From Azoarcus_F sp048158365 (GTDB lineage Bacteria; Pseudomonadota; Gammaproteobacteria; Burkholderiales; Rhodocyclaceae), in the NCBI GenBank assembly GCA_048158365.1, contig JBLLNL010000014.1: 64,000 nucleotides of DNA. The stretch is one strand, 5' to 3'. Of this stretch, positions 1 through 7,600 are shown piece after piece. The position numbers were made by a program, and so were the translations under genes. Under the pieces are notes generated by a model. The model worked only from the letters and a program-made list of their open reading frames with translations. It searched no databases and was not told the DNA's origin. Positions within the stretch are counted from its first letter, which is position 1. Each line of letters opens with the position of its first letter.

Positions 1-211
1 CCTTACGTTCGTTGGCCAACCAGCAAAGAAACTCCTCGACCTCGGCCACGCTCATGCCATGTGGATGCCGTATTCCCTGTTGCCGGACGAATGCACGCAC
101 CCAATGGACGTAGGCCTGCTCCGTCCTTATGCTGTAGTGCGTGTAACGGGATGCGTTCGCGGCGCAGGTCCAGGAGGCGCGGTGGGCGATTCGAAGTGCA
201 TGCGTGCGCAA
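1..211 (-). CDS. Integron integrase IntI, N-terminal fragment (runs off the window)
   Basis: The reverse strand stays open from a TAA at 244-242 to the window edge and encodes YSIRTEQAYVHWVRAFVRQQ followed by GIRHPHGMSVAEVEEF and LCWLANERK. This is the SAM-like DNA-binding N-terminal domain of tyrosine recombinases, and it matches the remembered IntI1 segment (HYSLRTEQAYVNWVRAF, SWLANERK) very closely. IntI recombines attI with attC sites. No ATG precedes the homology; a TTG at 211 gives a plausible N-terminus, so the start is uncertain. The catalytic domain lies outside the window, so integrity cannot be judged. Confidence 0.85.
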   Translation of the reverse strand, partial: MRTHALRIAHRASWTCAANASRYTHYSIRTEQAYVHWVRAFVRQQGIRHPHGMSVAEVEEFLCWLANERK

Positions 212-235
212 CGGCGAGTTCGGGCGAATGACGCT

Positions 236-255
236 TACTGTTTATAAATACAGTA
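236..255. promoter_or_regulatory. LexA (SOS) box at the integrase promoter
   Basis: The palindrome TACTGTTTATAAATACAGTA has six-base arms TACTGT/ACAGTA with an AT core and differs from the E. coli LexA consensus only inside the core. It lies just upstream of the integrase reading frame. LexA control of integron integrases is established for mobile and chromosomal integrons, so induction of IntI by DNA damage is the expected consequence. Confidence 0.85.
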
Positions 256-375
256 TAGCGAGGATGGCCATGCTTTCAATGACAAATCCACATGACGTGC
301 CTGTTGGAATACACGGCAGGCTCCGGAATACACGCCAAAATTGACGTCTACAACACGTTGTGAAGGAGAAATAAG
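256..375. other. Probable attI/cassette-promoter region
   Basis: This is the non-coding stretch between the LexA box and the first cassette gene, where attI and the cassette promoter Pc normally lie. A short palindrome (CAACACGTTGTG, about 351-362) sits just before the ribosome binding site of the first cassette and could mark the recombination point. I could not identify a canonical GTTRRRY core or a convincing -35/-10 pair. Confidence 0.35.
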
Positions 376-1428
376 ATGAAAAAAATGATGAAGCCTTTGA
401 TATCCGTATTGTTCGTTGCTGTCTTCGCCTTTGCTGTTGAAGCGCACGCCTGCACGCGGGTTGTATACATCGGGCCAGAACAGACAGTTCTTACGGGAAG
501 AACCATGGATTTTTCTATCGATATTCCTGCCAATCTGTGGATTTTCCCCCGAGGCATGGAACGACATGGGCAGGTCGGTCCGAATTCCCTGCGATGGGTG
601 TCGCGCTACGGCAGTATCGCCGCGAGTTCATGGGACATTGCCACGCCTGACGGCATGAATGAAAAAGGTCTGGTCGCCAACATGTTATGGTTGGTTCAAT
701 CGGAATACCCCGCTTTTGATAAGGAAGGCGGAGAAACAGGACTGACCATTGCCGCATGGGCACAATACGTACTCGATATTTATGCCACTGTGAATGAGGC
801 CGTTGAGGCTTTACGAAAAGAGGATTTTGTCGTCGTTACCGACTTCATTCCCGGAACGGATAAATTCACAACGGTTCACCTTTCGATATCTGACGCTACC
901 GGTGATAGTGCTATTCTTGAATATGTAGATGGAAAGTTGGTGATTCACCATGATTCATCCTATCAGGTCATGACAAATGATCCGCTATTCGAGGAGCAGT
1001 TGGCCATTTCGAGCTATTGGAAGAATATACCTGGCACAACATTCCTTCCCGGAAGCAATCGGGCATCGGATCGCTTTGTTCGGGCATCCTATTACATCAA
1101 TGCTATCCCGCAAACCAGCGATCCTCTTCTCTCGGTGGCTAGTGTGTTCAGCGTCATTCGGAATGTATCGGTGCCCTATGGAATATCCACGGAAGGACAG
1201 CCGCATATATCAAGCACTCGCTGGCGGGTCGTTGCGGATCAGAAGCGCCTGGTTTACTACTTCGAGAACGTCCTGACGCCGAACGTCCTCTGGGTTGACC
1301 TGAAGCAAGTGAATTTTTCAGCCGGTGAGCCCGTCATGAAGCTCGCTTTGGACGCTGGGCAAGTCTATGGAGGCAATGCGCTTGAGAGTTTTTCTGAGTC
1401 CGATCCGTTTGAATTCCAGGGACTATGA
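376..1428 (+). CDS. Exported linear amide C-N hydrolase (choloylglycine hydrolase/penicillin V acylase family)
   Basis: The 350-residue protein has a signal peptide (MKKMMKPLISVLFVAVFAFA) ending AHA, followed directly by Cys-Thr-Arg. In Ntn hydrolases of the choloylglycine hydrolase/penicillin acylase family the mature N-terminal Cys is the nucleophile. Further family features are TGRTMDF, a GMNEKGL segment and VMTNDP. It would cleave linear amides such as N-acyl homoserine lactones, bile-salt conjugates or penicillin V in the periplasm; the substrate cannot be told. An AAGGAG ribosome binding site precedes the ATG. It is the first integron cassette gene, AT-richer than the backbone, with an attC-like site right after its stop. 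Confidence 0.85.
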   Translation: MKKMMKPLISVLFVAVFAFAVEAHACTRVVYIGPEQTVLTGRTMDFSIDIPANLWIFPRGMERHGQVGPNSLRWVSRYGSIAASSWDIATPDGMNEKGLVANMLWLVQSEYPAFDKEGGETGLTIAAWAQYVLDIYATVNEAVEALRKEDFVVVTDFIPGTDKFTTVHLSISDATGDSAILEYVDGKLVIHHDSSYQVMTNDPLFEEQLAISSYWKNIPGTTFLPGSNRASDRFVRASYYINAIPQTSDPLLSVASVFSVIRNVSVPYGISTEGQPHISSTRWRVVADQKRLVYYFENVLTPNVLWVDLKQVNFSAGEPVMKLALDAGQVYGGNALESFSESDPFEFQGL

Positions 1429-1430
1429 TT

Positions 1431-1492
1431 TCAAAACAATGCCCTGCTGCGGACGTCATTAACGTGCCGCGGCAGCAGGGCTGACGTTATCC
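1431..1492 (+). other. attC-like recombination site of cassette 1
   Basis: Three bases after the stop, arms AACAATGCCCTGCTGC and GCAGCAGGGCTGACGTT pair almost perfectly, with one extra base on the right arm. The left ends in an AAC and the right carries GTT, as in the R'' and R' cores of attC sites, and the asymmetric extra base is typical of the extrahelical bases that set attC polarity. It could alternatively act as a terminator, but there is no T-run. Confidence 0.65.
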
Positions 1493-1521
1493 CGCTGCCC
1501 CATCTTGATCAGGAGTACTCC

Positions 1522-2235
1522 ATGACGACATTTACGGAACTCAATGCCCTATTCATCAACACGTCCCTAAAAAAGAAGGCAGAGGATAGCCATACGAGGT
1601 TGCTGCTAAATGCTTCCTCGTCGATCATGGAAAAGAACGGCGTCTCGGTCGAACACGTGCATCTGGCTGCACATGACATTCCACCGGGCGTTTATCCAGA
1701 TATGAGAGAGTATGGATGGGAAAAAGATGAATGGTCTAAGATTTGGGAGAAGGTAAAAGCGGCAGAAATTCTCGTTGTGGGGACTCCGATTTGGCTAGGC
1801 GAAGAGAGTTCGATCTGCCGCATACTGATCGAACGGCTATATGCGATGTCTGGTAAGCTTAACGATAAGGGTCAGTCGATTTATTACGGTAAGGTCGCAG
1901 GTTGCGTGATCACCGGGAACGAAGATGGAATCAAGCACACAGCAATGTCTATCGGATTCGCGCTAAATCACCTAGGCTACACAACGCCGCCACAAGCCGA
2001 TTGCGGGTGGATTGGTGAGGCAGGTCCCGGACCGTCGTATGGCGACCCGACGGAAAACGGCGGACGTGTCGGCTTCGACAATGATTTCACGCAGCGCAAC
2101 ACAACGATCATGACCTGGAATTGCATGCATCTCGCACGGTTGCTCAAGGAGTCTGGCGGGATCCCGAATGAGGGCAATGACCGAGAGGCATGGAAATCCG
2201 GAGAACGGTTCGGTTTCGAAAACCCAGCTGGATGA
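1522..2235 (+). CDS. Flavodoxin-fold NAD(P)H-dependent oxidoreductase
   Basis: The 237-residue cytoplasmic protein has the NADPH-dependent FMN reductase layout. The first strand ALFINTSLKKK with a phosphate-loop-like segment is followed at about residues 85-95 by VVGTPIWLGEESS, the flavin-contacting loop of this family, and by GKVAGCVITGNEDG. It probably reduces FMN, quinones or nitro compounds; the substrate is not predictable. An AGGAG ribosome binding site lies ahead of the ATG. It is the second integron cassette. Confidence 0.8.
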   Translation: MTTFTELNALFINTSLKKKAEDSHTRLLLNASSSIMEKNGVSVEHVHLAAHDIPPGVYPDMREYGWEKDEWSKIWEKVKAAEILVVGTPIWLGEESSICRILIERLYAMSGKLNDKGQSIYYGKVAGCVITGNEDGIKHTAMSIGFALNHLGYTTPPQADCGWIGEAGPGPSYGDPTENGGRVGFDNDFTQRNTTIMTWNCMHLARLLKESGGIPNEGNDREAWKSGERFGFENPAG

Positions 2236-2238
2236 ACG

Positions 2239-2311
2239 GGATAACAAGTCGCTGCATTCAGACGGCAATTTCGCTGCGCTTCATTGCCGCCGGTGAGCTT
2301 GATCGTTAGCT
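2239..2311 (+). other. attC site of cassette 2
   Basis: A 73-bp imperfect palindrome starts three bases after the cassette 2 stop. It has a left core GGATAAC, a right core GTTAGCT and an inner stem CGGCAAT/ATTGCCG around a loop TTCGCTGCGCTTC. The same stem-loop recurs in the next site at 3195-3268, which supports both as attC sites from one integron lineage. Confidence 0.8.
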
Positions 2312-2351
2312 GGCCTCAAGATCATCAGTTCCAACCATAAAGGCGGACTCA

Positions 2352-3173
2352 ATGAACACTCAAATCACAGAAAACCATACGTACATTGATGGGCACAAGA
2401 TTGCATTTCGGGAACAGGGGGCGGGTAGTCCGGTAATCCTGATTCACGGGATTCCGACGAATAGCCTCATGTGGCGAGATATTATTCCAAAACTTGCAAA
2501 AACCCATCGCGTCATCGCTCCTGATCTGCTCAATTATGGCCAATCCGCGAAACCGAAAAACGCGGATGTATCCATCAATGCCCAAAGCCACATGCTCGTA
2601 AAACTTATGGATGCCTTCGGCACGCCACGAGCCGATATCGTGGCGCATGATATCGGAGGCGGCGTTGCTCAGTTGATGGCCGCCCATCATCCGGAAAAAA
2701 TTCGCAAGCTCGTTTTAATGGATTGTGTCTGCTTTGACTCGTGGCCCATACCAGAGTTTGAGCCGTTACAGAAACCGGAAGCGGAGTCGGGAATGAGTCT
2801 GAGCGACTTTGTCAGTATGATGAGAGACTTTATGCCAAATGGCGTATATAACAAGAGCATCATGACCGATGAACTTATCGATCTCTATCTTGCGCCCTGG
2901 TCAAGCGAAGACGGCAAGCAGGCATTTTTTCGTAATCTTAGGCGGTTGAACAAGGAATATACCCAGGCTGTTGCTGACGAACTTAAGCACCTCCCACATC
3001 AAACGCTCGTGATGTGGGGTGACAAAGATCCCTTTCAAAAACCTGAATATGCCACAAGATTGGTCGAAGCGATTCCGAATGCAGAACTTGTCTGGATCAA
3101 GGACGCTGGTCATTGGCTGATCGACGAGAAGCCGGATGAAATCGGGGATTGCATCAACCAGTTTCTCGGCTGA
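2352..3173 (+). CDS. Alpha/beta hydrolase with Asp nucleophile (haloalkane dehalogenase-like)
   Basis: The 273-residue alpha/beta-hydrolase has the oxyanion motif HGIPTNSLMWRD (about 33-44), a nucleophile elbow VAHDIGGGV (about 98-106), an acid in MWGDKDPF and the catalytic His in DAGHWL near the C-terminus. Aspartate replaces serine at the elbow, as in haloalkane and fluoroacetate dehalogenases, so hydrolytic dehalogenation is the best inference. Epoxide hydrolases also use Asp and cannot be excluded. No signal peptide is seen. It is the third integron cassette, behind an AAAGGCGG ribosome binding region. Confidence 0.8.
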   Translation: MNTQITENHTYIDGHKIAFREQGAGSPVILIHGIPTNSLMWRDIIPKLAKTHRVIAPDLLNYGQSAKPKNADVSINAQSHMLVKLMDAFGTPRADIVAHDIGGGVAQLMAAHHPEKIRKLVLMDCVCFDSWPIPEFEPLQKPEAESGMSLSDFVSMMRDFMPNGVYNKSIMTDELIDLYLAPWSSEDGKQAFFRNLRRLNKEYTQAVADELKHLPHQTLVMWGDKDPFQKPEYATRLVEAIPNAELVWIKDAGHWLIDEKPDEIGDCINQFLG

Positions 3174-3194
3174 TGCACGAACGTGCATGGAACC

Positions 3195-3268
3195 ATCTAA
3201 CACGACGCTACACCGGACGGCGATTCCGCTGCGCTTCATTGCCGCCGGTGAGATTGCCCTCGTGTCAC
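3195..3268 (+). other. attC site of cassette 3, slightly decayed
   Basis: The site starts with a left core ATCTAAC. It carries nearly the same central stem-loop as the 2239 site (CGATTCCGCTGCGCTTCATT, then GCCGCCGGTGAG). The right core reads GTGTCAC instead of GTTRRRY, though its complement still pairs with the left core (TGACACGA against TAACACGA). This suggests a mutated, perhaps recombination-poor site at the end of the recognisable cassette array. Confidence 0.7.
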
Positions 3269-3413
3269 GTGGACATTATCGAACCGATCATGGACCATTG
3301 TGACGCGCTGATTTTTCTCAATCCCGGTGTCGAAACATGCATTGCCACTGCCGGATAAGGCCATGGGAGCGCGAGAAGTTCACTTCCGCTGGAGAGCAGA
3401 GCTGCGTGCTTAA

Positions 3414-3671
3414 GAACTCGGCGTCGCCGATCGAGTCGAGTTCATCTATGGCGATGCTGCCGGCCATGTCTCTGACGAGAAGGCCGATGTGGCAGCCTGT
3501 GTCGGGGTCACTTGGATAGCCGGGGGAGTCGTCGGCACCATCGAGCTTCTGATGCGGAGCCTCCGTCCCGGAGAGATCATCCTTATCGGCGAGCCCTACT
3601 GGCGGCAGTGGCCGCCAACGGAAAGTCTTGCCAAGGGGTGTCTCGCCAACTCGATCGTAAGCGCTCCATGA
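3414..3671 (+). pseudogene. SAM-dependent methyltransferase remnant (C-terminal half)
   Basis: From 3414 the frame reads ELGVADRVEFIYGDAAG, then VSDEKADVAACVGVTWIAGG and SLRPGEIILIGEPYWRQ. This is the post-motif I part of a class I methyltransferase (acidic-loop, motif II and III regions). An in-frame TAA at 3411 cuts it off from any upstream coding, and the SAM-binding glycine loop is missing, so it cannot be functional. It lies downstream of the last attC and may be an old cassette or a backbone remnant. Confidence 0.65.
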
Positions 3672-3680
3672 ACCCCACGC

Positions 3681-3803
3681 ATGGAATCGCCGCCAGAGGT
3701 TGCGTTCTTCACTCTCAACGGCACGTGGTTTGCTTTGTTCGGGCGGACGACTCGCTGTGCGGGGCTCGGCGCGAAACCGGCTGCTCAGGCGACGCCTGAA
3801 TTC
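3681..3803 (+). pseudogene. Possible VOC/glyoxalase-family fragment
   Basis: The frame gives PPEVAFFTLNGTWFALFGR, which resembles the conserved middle of VOC (glyoxalase/bleomycin-resistance-like) proteins, where a segment of the type VAFFQLNGLVFALW is common. The similarity ends after about 20 residues and nothing recognisable follows, so this is at best a short remnant. Confidence 0.35.
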
Positions 3804-3894
3804 GGGTCGAGCCCTCGTGGCGACGCGCTGGTTAACTTGATTTTTCTACGGTCCGGCGGGAGTCGCAACCGGCAGGATGGACGGAGTGCTTACC

Positions 3895-5025
3895 ATGATC
3901 AATCAAACCATCGAAAGACCGCCTGCGGAGATCGTGGACCGGTTCAGGAGTCTGCTTGGTGTAGAGCTTCCGATCATTCAGGCCCCGATGGCGGGCGTGC
4001 AGGGACACGCGCTTGCCGTTGCGGTCTCCAACGCGGGTGGTCTCGGCTCGCTTCCGTGCGCGATGCTCGGCGCGGATGCCTTGCGCCACGAACTGGCGGC
4101 GATCAGGCGGCAGACCGAGAAGCCTTACAACGTCAATTTCTTCTGTCACGTGCCGCCGGAACCTGATGTCGAGCGTGAAAGGATCTGGCGGCAAGCGCTG
4201 TCACCATTTTTCGACGAGTACGGAATCGATGCAAACGCCATCGTCGCAGGACCCGGGCGCTTGCCCTTCAGCGCCGAAACCGCGGACGTGCTGGAGGAAT
4301 TCAAACCCCCGGTGGTGAGCTTTCATTTCGGCCTGCCCGCGCCCGAGTTGCTCGGGCGGGTACGAAGCTGGGGCGCCAGAATCCTGTCCTCTGCCACGAC
4401 TGTCGACGAGGCGCTGTGGCTGGAGGCGCATGGCGTCGATGCCGTCATCGCGCAAGGGCTCGAGGCGGGCGGGCATCGGGGCATGTTCCTGTCGGAGGAT
4501 CTCGATACGCAGGTCGGCACGTTCGCGTTGGTGCCGCAGATCGTGCAGGCAGTGAAGGTCCCGGTCATCGCCGCAGGCGGCATTGCGGACGCCAGGGGTG
4601 TGGCGGCCGCGCTCGCGCTCGGCGCCGCCGGCGTGCAGATCGGGACCGCCTATATGTTGTGCCCGGAAGCCGCTACGAGTGCGCTGCATCGCGCGGCCCT
4701 GAAAAGCGACGCCGCCCGCGCCACTGCGTTGACCAACCTGTTCAGCGGCCGGCCGGCGCGCGGTATCGTGAACCTCCTGATGCGCGAGCTCGGTTCCATC
4801 AGTCGAGCCGCCCCCGCCTTTCCTTTGGCAACAGCCGCGATCGCACCCTTGCGTGCGAAGGCCGAAAGCCTGGGCAGCAGTGCGTTCTCGCCGCTGTGGG
4901 CGGGGCAGAATGCAAGCGGATGCAAAGAGGTTTCAGCGGCGCAGGTCACGCGAGAGTTGGCAAGCGCACTCGAGGGTTCTTCGAGCGTCGGCGAGCGAAG
5001 GGTACCCCAATTCCTGAAGCAGTAG
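3895..5025 (+). CDS. Nitronate monooxygenase (2-nitropropane dioxygenase family)
   Basis: This FMN-dependent TIM barrel of about 376 residues oxidises alkyl nitronates to carbonyl compounds and nitrite, a detoxification role. Visible motifs are PIIQAPMAGVQG near the N-terminus, SNAGGLGSLP, the catalytic-His segment GLEAGGHRG, and the phosphate-binding AAGGIADARG and GAAGVQIGTAY. I chose the ATG at 3895 because GGAG lies eight bases ahead; an upstream in-frame ATG at 3877 lacks a site. The gene is monocistronic and flanked by pseudogene fragments. Confidence 0.88.
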   Translation: MINQTIERPPAEIVDRFRSLLGVELPIIQAPMAGVQGHALAVAVSNAGGLGSLPCAMLGADALRHELAAIRRQTEKPYNVNFFCHVPPEPDVERERIWRQALSPFFDEYGIDANAIVAGPGRLPFSAETADVLEEFKPPVVSFHFGLPAPELLGRVRSWGARILSSATTVDEALWLEAHGVDAVIAQGLEAGGHRGMFLSEDLDTQVGTFALVPQIVQAVKVPVIAAGGIADARGVAAALALGAAGVQIGTAYMLCPEAATSALHRAALKSDAARATALTNLFSGRPARGIVNLLMRELGSISRAAPAFPLATAAIAPLRAKAESLGSSAFSPLWAGQNASGCKEVSAAQVTRELASALEGSSSVGERRVPQFLKQ

Positions 5026-5066
5026 GCTCGCACATCGCCAAGAGCGACCGAACCAGGAGGTAAGAC

Positions 5067-5177
5067 AAGGCGTCATCGTGGATCGCCTACGACGAACTCG
5101 CCTGGGCTGAGGATCTGCTCGCGGCCCCCGCGGATTGCGAGGAAGAGGTCTCGGGCTATGTCGAACTGATCAAGCGC
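5067..5177 (+). pseudogene. Methyltransferase N-terminal remnant with lost start codon
   Basis: After a perfect AGGAGG (5055-5060) the frame reads SSWIAYDELAWAEDLLAAPA and then DCEEEVSGYVELIKR, the typical N-terminus of a family of small class I SAM methyltransferases. Where the ATG should be, six bases after the AGGAGG, there is AAG. The homology stops after about 37 residues, at the end of a leftward gene. Both the start and the whole catalytic part are gone. Confidence 0.6.
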
Positions 5178-5193
5178 GGATCGGCCTGCGCTG

Positions 5194-5370
5194 CTACTTC
5201 GGCCCGACCAGCCACCAGATGATGAAACCCACCACCGGCAAGAGCAACAGGATCACAATCCACAGGGCCTTCGACAGCGGGGTTGCCGAACTCTGGACCA
5301 CCTTGACGATCGCCCATATCACGACGAGAAGCCAGATGAGCCCGAACAGGCTGTTGATTTCGACACTCAT
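5194..5370 (-). CDS. Small PLDc_N-domain membrane protein
   Basis: The roughly 58-residue protein MSVEINSLFGLIWLLVVIWA continues with a second hydrophobic segment (ALWIVILLLLPVVGFIIWWL) and ends GPK. The two-helix pattern with a conserved PVVGFIIWW turn is that of the phospholipase D/cardiolipin synthase N-terminal domain found alone in many small membrane proteins. The function is unknown. AAGGAA ahead of the ATG at 5370 favours this start over the longer frame to 5400. Confidence 0.7.
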   Translation of the reverse strand: MSVEINSLFGLIWLLVVIWAIVKVVQSSATPLSKALWIVILLLLPVVGFIIWWLVGPK

Positions 5371-5534
5371 TTGCGTTCCTTGGTGTTGTTCAAGCGTCAA
5401 TCATACCGGGCTTGCCCGGCGGCGTCCGATGCCGCGGGCCGGTCGATGGCCGCCGCTTATTACGGGCACCGGCTTTCAGGCGCGTCATGGCGCAATTACA
5501 CTATGCTTTATAGATCAGATGAAGGAGTTCGGAA

Positions 5535-5891
5535 ATGAAGCTGGGCCGAATCGTCGTGTTCCTGCTTGCACTGTTCGCAGTGGGGCCAGCGCTCGCGAAG
5601 AATGACTGCAAGTGCGAAGGTTCCGCGGAGCCGGGAGGCCCGTGCTACGCTGGTCCGGGGGGGGGCTGTTACGCCGGTCCTGGTGGACCCATGTATGCGG
5701 GCCCGGGGGGGGCGATGTATGCCGGCCCGGGCGGCCCGATGCATGGTCTGGGCAAGGGAGGGCGGGGCGCGACCGACCCGGGCGGCGCCGCTTACGCCGG
5801 TCCGGGCGGCCCGTGTTATTCGGGTCCGGGCGGTGCATGTTTTGCGGACTCCGAGGAGACGCCCAGGGGCTGCCCCGCCATCTGTAAATGA
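5535..5891 (+). CDS. Secreted YAGPGG-repeat protein
   Basis: The 118-residue protein has a clean signal peptide (MKLGRIVVFLLALFAVGPALA) and a mature part made of about eight tandem copies of a hexapeptide of the type YAGPGG, preceded by C, M or A. There are Cys residues at the repeat ends and a short Cys-containing tail. Similar glycine-rich proteins occur in proteobacteria without a known role; an extracytoplasmic structural or metal-binding function is only a guess. The AAGGAG ribosome binding site is strong. Tandem repeats in the DNA make copy-number changes likely. Confidence 0.75.
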   Translation: MKLGRIVVFLLALFAVGPALAKNDCKCEGSAEPGGPCYAGPGGGCYAGPGGPMYAGPGGAMYAGPGGPMHGLGKGGRGATDPGGAAYAGPGGPCYSGPGGACFADSEETPRGCPAICK

Positions 5892-6249
5892 GGTCCGATG
5901 GGCTTTGTCCGTCCGCGAACGCGAACACGCCGTAACAAGTGTGCCCCCGGCCTGGCGCATCATGCCGAGCCGACATGACCAGTCGGCGTCGCTGACGTGC
6001 GAGCCGGCCGTCTTGCTCCGTGTGTCCGAGATAGCCCGTATCACGCGGGTTTCCAGCCGACCGGCGATGCCGTACCGCATGTCCGCCAGCGCGGCTGGCG
6101 GCCGCTGAAACCTCGGTCAATCCTCCAGAAACTCTGAAACACCTGACGCGAGCGCACTGTGGGAGCATGCATCGTGTGCCCGCCGCATCTGCGGTAGGTC
6201 ACTCTCGGTGCGACTGGGACGGGTCTCGACCCATACAAGGAGGCATTTC

Positions 6250-7569
6250 ATGAGTTTCGGCATGGCAGGCTGGTTCATTCTCGTCGGAGGGATGCTGCTC
6301 ACGATGAGGCTGCTGGCGCCCAACATGCGTCGCTTGCCGCTCACGCCCGCAATCGTCTATCTGGCGGTCGGCTTGATTCTCGGACCATCCCTTCTGGGCG
6401 TCTTCCACTTCAATCCGCTCAAGCAGTCCGAGTTGCTCGAGGTCCTGACCGAAGCGGCGGTGCTGGTGGCGCTGTTCTCGGCGGGCATCAAGATGCCGGC
6501 GCCGGTCAGCTGGGGGCGCTGGCGCACGCCGTTTCTGCTCGCGTTCCTGTCGATGGCGATCACGGTGGGGCTGATCGCAGGATTCGCGTACCTGGTGCTC
6601 GGCCTTCCGCTGGGTCTCGCAGTCCTGTTGGGCGCCATTCTCGCGCCGACCGATCCGGTGCTGGCGAGCGACATCCAGATCCGCCACCCCGGAGACCGGG
6701 ATCGCCTGCGCTTCAATCTGACCTGCGAGGCCGGCTTGAACGACGGCACCGCGTTTCCGTTCGCGATGCTCGGGCTGGGCCTGCTCGGCCTGCACGAGTT
6801 GGGTGACTTCGGAAGTCGCTGGTTGTTGATCGACGTGCTGTGGGCGGGCGTCGGCGGCGTCGTGATCGGCGTGCTCTCCGGGATCGGCATCGCCCACTTG
6901 GCCAGTCGGCTGCGGCGCAAGGATCCTGACTGGAGCGGGCATGAGGATTTTCTCGGGCTGGGCATGATCGGCGTGATCTTCGGGCTGTGCTCGCTGGTCG
7001 GGGCCGGCGGATTTCTGGCGGTGTTCTCCGCCGCGGTGGCCTTCCGTCAGACCGAGCTCAGACTGGCCGAACGGGATGCGGTGCCGGTCCGGGGTGACGA
7101 GCCGGTCGCGTTGAGCGTGCCCCAGGTCGGCGTGGGGGCGCTGGTCTACAAGGAGCACCTCGAACGCCTGTCCGAGGTGGCTCTGGTTTTGCTGCTGGGC
7201 GGCATGCTGTTCCTGGATTCGTGGAGCTGGCGAGCGGTGGCGCTGGCGGGGTTCGTGTTCTTCGTCGTGCGTCCGCTGAGCGTGGTCGGCGGCCTTGGCC
7301 TGACCCGCGTGCCGCTCAGGATGCGTGCGATGACGGGGTGGTTCGGCGTGCGTGGCATCGGGTCGCTGTACTACCTGATGTACGCGATCAATCAGGGGCT
7401 GGAGGAACAGATGGCGGTGGAGCTGATCCACCTGACCCTGGTCGTCGTCACGCTGTCGATCTTCCTGCACGGACTGAGCGCGAAGCCGCTGATGCTGAGA
7501 TTCTGGCGCGGCTCCGGCGCGGTGGAACCCGAGCCTGTGCCGCCTCCGGCGCTCGTGCGCCAGGGGTGA
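6250..7569 (+). CDS. Na+/H+ (cation:proton) antiporter, CPA1/NhaP-like
   Basis: The roughly 439-residue inner-membrane protein has about 11-13 hydrophobic segments. The motifs APTDPVLASD (about 135-144) and GLNDGTAFPF (about 164-173) carry the acidic pair typical of CPA-type exchangers, where the Asp residues bind Na+ or H+. It would export Na+ or K+ for protons and serve pH and salt balance. The start at 6250 is set by AAGGAGG six bases upstream; the frame is open further upstream without a site. It lacks the cytoplasmic regulatory domain of larger relatives. Confidence 0.85.
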   Translation: MSFGMAGWFILVGGMLLTMRLLAPNMRRLPLTPAIVYLAVGLILGPSLLGVFHFNPLKQSELLEVLTEAAVLVALFSAGIKMPAPVSWGRWRTPFLLAFLSMAITVGLIAGFAYLVLGLPLGLAVLLGAILAPTDPVLASDIQIRHPGDRDRLRFNLTCEAGLNDGTAFPFAMLGLGLLGLHELGDFGSRWLLIDVLWAGVGGVVIGVLSGIGIAHLASRLRRKDPDWSGHEDFLGLGMIGVIFGLCSLVGAGGFLAVFSAAVAFRQTELRLAERDAVPVRGDEPVALSVPQVGVGALVYKEHLERLSEVALVLLLGGMLFLDSWSWRAVALAGFVFFVVRPLSVVGGLGLTRVPLRMRAMTGWFGVRGIGSLYYLMYAINQGLEEQMAVELIHLTLVVVTLSIFLHGLSAKPLMLRFWRGSGAVEPEPVPPPALVRQG

Positions 7570-7600
7570 TGCGCAGCTGCGCGCCCGGCGCCCCGAACGT

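Larger units (their letters stand above)
1..3268. mobile_element. 5' end of an integron: integrase, LexA box, three gene cassettes with attC sites
   Basis: The layout is that of an integron: a leftward tyrosine integrase fragment at the edge, then a divergent string of three same-strand genes (376-1428, 1522-2235, 2352-3173), each followed by a short imperfect palindrome of attC type. The cassette genes are visibly more AT-rich than the GC-rich genes after 3.9 kb and are unrelated to one another, as expected of captured cassettes. The second and third attC-like sites share nearly the same central stem. attI was not pinned down. How far the integron extends beyond the left edge is unknown. Confidence 0.8.

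Noticed and set aside
235..567. Leftward open frames opposite the first cassette gene
   Set aside because: They lie opposite the signal peptide and start region of the hydrolase, with no homology or ribosome binding site; the integrase frame is elsewhere.
1438..1485. Rho-independent terminator after the amide hydrolase
   Set aside because: The stem is strong, but there is no T-run and the AAC/GTT ends with one extra base fit an attC site better.
6199..7470. A 423-codon open frame opposite the Na+/H+ antiporter
   Set aside because: It is a GC-driven antisense shadow rich in Arg, His and Gln, without a ribosome binding site or family features. The antiporter on the other strand is clear.
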